Positions 19,568-22,424 of a stretch of 22,424 bases of DNA are shown in pieces. This DNA comes from BS750m-G62 sp964577175. Its GTDB lineage: Bacteria > Planctomycetota > Phycisphaerae > FEN-1346. Location: NCBI GenBank assembly GCA_964577175.1, contig CAZNYC010000062.1, forward strand, positions 1-22,424, given 5' to 3'. The notes beneath the pieces are model-generated. The model searched no databases, was not told where the DNA came from, and saw only the letters and a list, made by a program, of their open reading frames with translations. Position 1 is the stretch's first letter; each line of letters begins with the position of its first letter. Position numbers and translations under genes: made by a program.

Positions 19568-20806
19568 TCAGAACACCAGCAGCAGGACGTTGACGAGGAT
19601 CGAGAGGGCCAGGAAGATGAGGCAGATGATCACGAGGTGGTTGACGGCGAAGGGGCGGTCCTCGGGCAGGATCGGCCGGCCGTCCTCGGTCCGGCCGGCG
19701 CTTTGGCCCCGGGCGAGGTTCGCCATCAGGTCGAGTTGCGTGCCGACGCGTTCGCGGGCGATGCGCGGCGGCTGTCCGGCGGCGATCGATTTCAGGTCCA
19801 TCAGCAGGTTGTCCGTGCTGCGGTAGCGGTCCTCGGGCCGCTTGCTCATCATCAGTTCCACGACCTCGCTCACGCCGGAGGAAAGGTCGGGGTTGACGTG
19901 ATCGGGCGGCACGAGTTGGGCCTTGACGTGCTTCTGCATGATCTGCTGGGGCGTCTTGGCGGTGAAGGGCGGGCGGCCGGCCAGCATCTCGTAGAACGTG
20001 GCCCCGAGGGAGTAGATGTCCGCCCGGAAATCGATGTCCGGGTTGCCGACCACCTGCTCCGGGGCGATGTAGTACGGCGTGCCGAACGCCTTGCCGATTT
20101 CCTCGAACGTGCCCTCGCCGATCTGGCGCGCCAGGCCCATGTCGGCGAGTTTGGCGGCACCGTCCGGCGTGATCATGATGTTCTTCGGCTTGACGTCGCG
20201 ATGGATGAAGTCGCGGGAGTGGGCGTGGGCGAGGGCCTCGGTGACCTGGAGGATGAGGCGGACGGCCTCGGTCTCCTCCAGCGGGCCGCCGCGCTCCTCC
20301 ATCCGGTCCGCCACCGTGCGGGGCGGGTCGATCATCTCCATGAGGAAGTAGACGTACCCGTCGGCCTCGCCGGCGTCGTACGCCTGGACGATGTTATTGT
20401 GCGAGAGGCGGGCGGCGGCACGGGCCTCGTCGAGAAACCGTTCGCGGGCGGCCGCGTCGCGGGCCGTCTCCGGCGCCATGATCTTGACCGCCACGATGCG
20501 GTCCATGGAGAGTTGGCGGCCCTTGTAGACAACGGCCTGGCTGCCCCGCCCGATCTTCTCGATCAGTTCCACGCCGGGAATGTTGATGCGGGGGCTGAGG
20601 GTCTCGCGTTTCAGGGCGGCGAGGACACGGCGGGCCTGGTTCCGGGTGATGCAGCCGGCCTGGACGAGGGCGTCGGCGATGGTCAGGTCCTCGCCGCGAA
20701 TCGTCGCCTGGTTCAGCAGGCGGCGTGCCTCCCTCACTTCCTGGCGGGTGGCCAGTTCGTGGTCCAGGAGGTACTGTTCGAATCGGGCTTCGTTGATCGG
20801 GGGCAT
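19568..20806 (-). CDS. Membrane-anchored Hanks-type Ser/Thr protein kinase
   Basis: A 412-aa kinase. Residues 1-70 are a helical N-terminal domain with LVQAGCITRNQARRVL, a pattern common before planctomycete kinases. The kinase domain runs about 78-345: glycine loop IGRGSQAVVYKG (86-96), Lys108 in VAVKIM, catalytic HRDVKPKN (202-209), ADMG (221-224) in place of DFG, and IAPE (247-250). The C-terminus (about 389-412, HLVIICLIFLALSILVNVLLL) is a single membrane segment with almost nothing after it, so the kinase faces the cytoplasm and has no external sensor domain. Start ATG 20806 begins the conserved helical part; its ribosome site is weak. DMG for DFG keeps the metal-binding Asp222, so the enzyme is probably active. 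The input signal and targets are unknown. Confidence 0.92.
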   Translation of the reverse strand: MPPINEARFEQYLLDHELATRQEVREARRLLNQATIRGEDLTIADALVQAGCITRNQARRVLAALKRETLSPRINIPGVELIEKIGRGSQAVVYKGRQLSMDRIVAVKIMAPETARDAAARERFLDEARAAARLSHNNIVQAYDAGEADGYVYFLMEMIDPPRTVADRMEERGGPLEETEAVRLILQVTEALAHAHSRDFIHRDVKPKNIMITPDGAAKLADMGLARQIGEGTFEEIGKAFGTPYYIAPEQVVGNPDIDFRADIYSLGATFYEMLAGRPPFTAKTPQQIMQKHVKAQLVPPDHVNPDLSSGVSEVVELMMSKRPEDRYRSTDNLLMDLKSIAAGQPPRIARERVGTQLDLMANLARGQSAGRTEDGRPILPEDRPFAVNHLVIICLIFLALSILVNVLLLVF

Positions 20807-20890
20807 GGGGTGCCGGGCTGCCTCGGGGGTCCGGAATTCGCCGCCGAACTATGACCGCCCGCCGCGGCGGAGTCAAGCAGAAACAACACC

Positions 20891-20988
20891 AAGCCGCAGG
20901 CTGCAAGCCCCAAGCCGCAAGCCAACGGCGGGCACGCTGTCAGCCTGTGGCTTGCCGCTTGTGCCTTGTGGCGTGCGGCTTGCGGCTG
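20891..20988. repeat. Inverted pair of heptameric arrays upstream of the kinase
   Basis: AAGCCGC, AGGCTGC, AAGCCCC, AAGCCGC, AAGCCAA (20891-20925). After 21 bp comes the reverse-complement type: GTGGCTT, GCCGCTT, GTGCCTT, GTGGCGT, GCGGCTT, GCGGCTG (20947-20988). The pair could form a large imperfect hairpin. The 529-bp gap (20807-21335) also holds a variant TGTCATTCTGAG element (21073-21173) and a long GACTTTG array; no gene was seen. Confidence 0.78.
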
Positions 20989-21207
20989 CCGTGCGTTTTC
21001 CCTTGACTTCCCCCCGCGGCCTCGGGAGTCTGGTCGGGGCACGGGCGCCGCGCGGGGACACCCACCGCGATATCATGTCGAGCGACGCCTCGCGACGCGA
21101 GGCCGAGCGGAGACATGGCGCCGGTCAGCCCGGCAACGAGATTCCTCGACTCGCTGCGCTCCCTCGGAATGACGCGCGGCGGGCCGTGGCCGTGGCTGTT
21201 GCCGTTC

Positions 21208-21326
21208 GACTTTGGACTTTGGACTTTGGACTTTGGACTCTGGACTTTGGACTCTGGACTTTGGACTTTGGGCTCTCGACTTTGGACTTTGGACTCTGGA
21301 CTTTGGACTTTGGACTCTGGACTTGG
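21208..21326 (+). repeat. 17-unit GACTTTG/GACTCTG heptamer array before the TIM-barrel gene
   Basis: Seventeen 7-bp units in perfect register: mostly GACTTTG, five GACTCTG-like variants, one GGCTCTC, and last GACTTGG. The final unit merges into the ribosome-binding site GGAG (21325-21328), 7 nt before ATG 21336. Confidence 0.95.
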
Positions 21327-21335
21327 AGATTTGCC

Positions 21336-22163
21336 ATGGGAAAGGTCGACATCGGGCTGTGCCTGGAATTCGTCCGGCACGACGACAAATCGTTCGAGTG
21401 GGGCGTGGCGAAGGCCGCCGAACTCGGCTACGCGTACGTCGAGCCGATCGTCCACTGGGGCCGCGAACTCTTCAGCGAGGCCGGCTACTTCCACAGCGTG
21501 TCGATGCTGGACGACCCGCTCCGCATCACCCGCATCTGCGAGACGCACGGCGTGAAGCCGTCGGCCCTGTCGGCCCACTGCCCGCTGGGCAAGCCGGAGA
21601 TCAGCGTCGAGTACCTGAAGCAGGCGGTCCGCTTCGCCACCGAGTGCGGCGCCCCCTGCGTCAACACCGACGAGGGACCCAAGTGCGAGTGGACCACCGA
21701 GGACGAGGACTTCCTGCTCTTCCGGTACACGCTGACGCAGGTGTGCGCCGTGGCCGAGCCGCGGAACATCCTCCTCGGCATCGAGCCGCACCAGCAGTAC
21801 TCCAAGACGCCCGACGGCCTCGACCGCATCCAGGGCCTCGTGGACAGCCCCGTCCTGGGCATTAACTTCGATATGGGGAACAGTTATCTCAGCGGCGAGG
21901 ACCCCATCGAGTGGCTCGAGCGCGTCCGCGACCGCCTCGTCCACGTCCACGCCAAGGACATCTCCGTCGAGCAGTCCGAGGCCGAGCGCGGCAAGGTGAC
22001 GGGCACGCCCGTCGGGTGCGCCTGCGGCGAGGGGGTCATCGACTGGAAGGCCGTCGTCGAGGTCTGCCGAGAGGCGCCGCGGGACCTGGTCCTCTCGGTC
22101 GAGTGCGGCACGGTGGACCAGGCGGCGGCGAGCCTGGAGCACCTGAAGCCGCTCGTCGAATAG
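21336..22163 (+). CDS. TIM-barrel sugar phosphate isomerase/epimerase-like protein
   Basis: A 275-aa protein of the xylose-isomerase-like/AP-endonuclease-2 TIM-barrel superfamily, which usually isomerises, epimerises or dehydrates sugars and inositols with a divalent metal. Candidate metal ligands fall at strand ends: GYAYVEPIVHWG (Glu), LSAHCPLG (His), ILLGIEPHQQY (Glu), GINFDMGNSY (Asp), LVHVHAKD (His, Asp) and LSVECG (Glu). The length is typical and there is no signal peptide. ATG 21336 has GGAG 7 nt upstream; earlier in-frame starts would only translate the heptamer array as LWTLDFG repeats. The stop overlaps the next repeat (AGCCGCA from 22162). The substrate cannot be read from the sequence and no pathway genes are adjacent. 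Confidence 0.85.
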   Translation: MGKVDIGLCLEFVRHDDKSFEWGVAKAAELGYAYVEPIVHWGRELFSEAGYFHSVSMLDDPLRITRICETHGVKPSALSAHCPLGKPEISVEYLKQAVRFATECGAPCVNTDEGPKCEWTTEDEDFLLFRYTLTQVCAVAEPRNILLGIEPHQQYSKTPDGLDRIQGLVDSPVLGINFDMGNSYLSGEDPIEWLERVRDRLVHVHAKDISVEQSEAERGKVTGTPVGCACGEGVIDWKAVVEVCREAPRDLVLSVECGTVDQAAASLEHLKPLVE

Positions 22164-22196
22164 CCGCAGGCCACAAGCCACAAGCGGCAAGCCACG
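22162..22196. repeat. Heptameric array starting in the TIM-barrel stop codon
   Basis: AGCCGCA, GGCCACA, AGCCACA, AGCGGCA, AGCCACG: five units in register, starting at the second base of the TAG stop codon. Confidence 0.78.
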
Positions 22197-22203
22197 GCAA
22201 ACC

Positions 22204-22424
22204 GAGCGCGGTGGGTCTGTGCACCCATCGCGCCGACAACAGCGAGCGGGGCCATGCCACCGGCCCAACGACGCCTGCCATCCTGAGAAGCCCGTAGGGC
22301 GACGAAGGATCTCGCCGTGGTCGTTGCCTTGTTGGCACCCGCACGGCGAGATGCTTCGCGCCGCTCAGCATGACAGCGATTGCGCGATACGGCGAACCGC
22401 GGCGGGGGCGGCGACCCGCCGCGC
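22204..22424. repeat. GC hairpin plus TGTCATCCTGAG-type element at window end
   Basis: A hairpin GCGCGGTGGGT/ACCCATCGCGC (about 22207-22233). Then a full palindromic element, GCCATCCTGAG ... GAAGGATCTCGCCG and CGGCGAGATGCTTCG ... CTCAGCATGACA (about 22278-22375). Then the start of another GCGGCGGG hairpin to the end. No gene seen. Confidence 0.7.

Noticed and set aside
21208..21326. GACTTTG array as a CRISPR or as a coding LWTLDFG repeat protein
   Set aside because: The unit is only 7 bp with no spacers, and the translated repeat is a frame artefact before a good ribosome site and ATG.
1..22424. tRNA or rRNA genes
   Set aside because: Reading spacers on both strands showed no convincing tRNA arm pattern or rRNA sequence; a covariance-model scan was not possible here.

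Overview
The window is very GC-rich, gene-dense bacterial DNA with unusually repeat-filled spacers. No rRNA or tRNA gene was seen. The style suggests a Planctomycetota-like genome, probably a metagenome-assembled one: Hanks-type Ser/Thr kinase with a C-terminal membrane anchor, LTxxQ proteins, a TIM-barrel sugar isomerase-like protein, an SNase with a Cys/His tail, and palindromic and heptameric filler repeats. The phylum call is inference only.

Layout: (1) 2-157, the 3' end of a response-regulator receiver domain. (2) 253-4871, a complete cytoplasmic group 3b [NiFe] hydrogenase (sulfhydrogenase) operon in the order beta, gamma, delta, alpha (hydB-hydG-hydD-hydA), with a repeat block in each spacer and an intrinsic terminator after it. 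(3) 4882-6282, a secreted SNase-like nuclease bracketed by two identical 279-bp direct repeats, each starting with the same terminator. (4) 6298-8263 (minus), two paralogous exported LTxxQ proteins, with MITE-like inverted-repeat elements between and beside them. (5) 8616-10019, an alkaline-phosphatase-superfamily phosphodiesterase, convergent with hypE (10090-11118, minus), whose product helps build the hydrogenase CN ligands. (6) 11255-18579, a phage-like module: an S24 self-cleaving repressor (minus) divergent from a sigma-region-4-like HTH gene with a near-consensus promoter, an ASCH protein (minus), an ABC-type ATPase and a GNAT protein that look like the two halves of COG2401, a small-terminase-like protein, a ParB-like protein and a terminase large subunit. 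No portal, protease or capsid gene is visible. (7) 18733-22163, a single-HKD PLD-family protein (minus), a membrane-anchored Ser/Thr kinase (minus) and a TIM-barrel protein (plus).

The strongest unexplained signal is the repeat landscape. Many spacers hold degenerate tandem arrays whose units have different sequences but the same 7-bp period. Several begin at or within a few bases of a stop codon. Related arrays and palindromic elements also lie in frame inside genes: the terminase large subunit, the ParB-like protein, the ABC ATPase and the phosphodiesterase. A second signal is the ATPase/acetyltransferase pair embedded with ASCH, ParB-like and terminase genes behind a repressor-controlled divergent promoter region.

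Functionally, the hydrogenase would couple H2 to NAD(P)(H) in the cytoplasm, with HypE supplied from about 5 kb away. The other hyp genes and the maturation protease must lie elsewhere.
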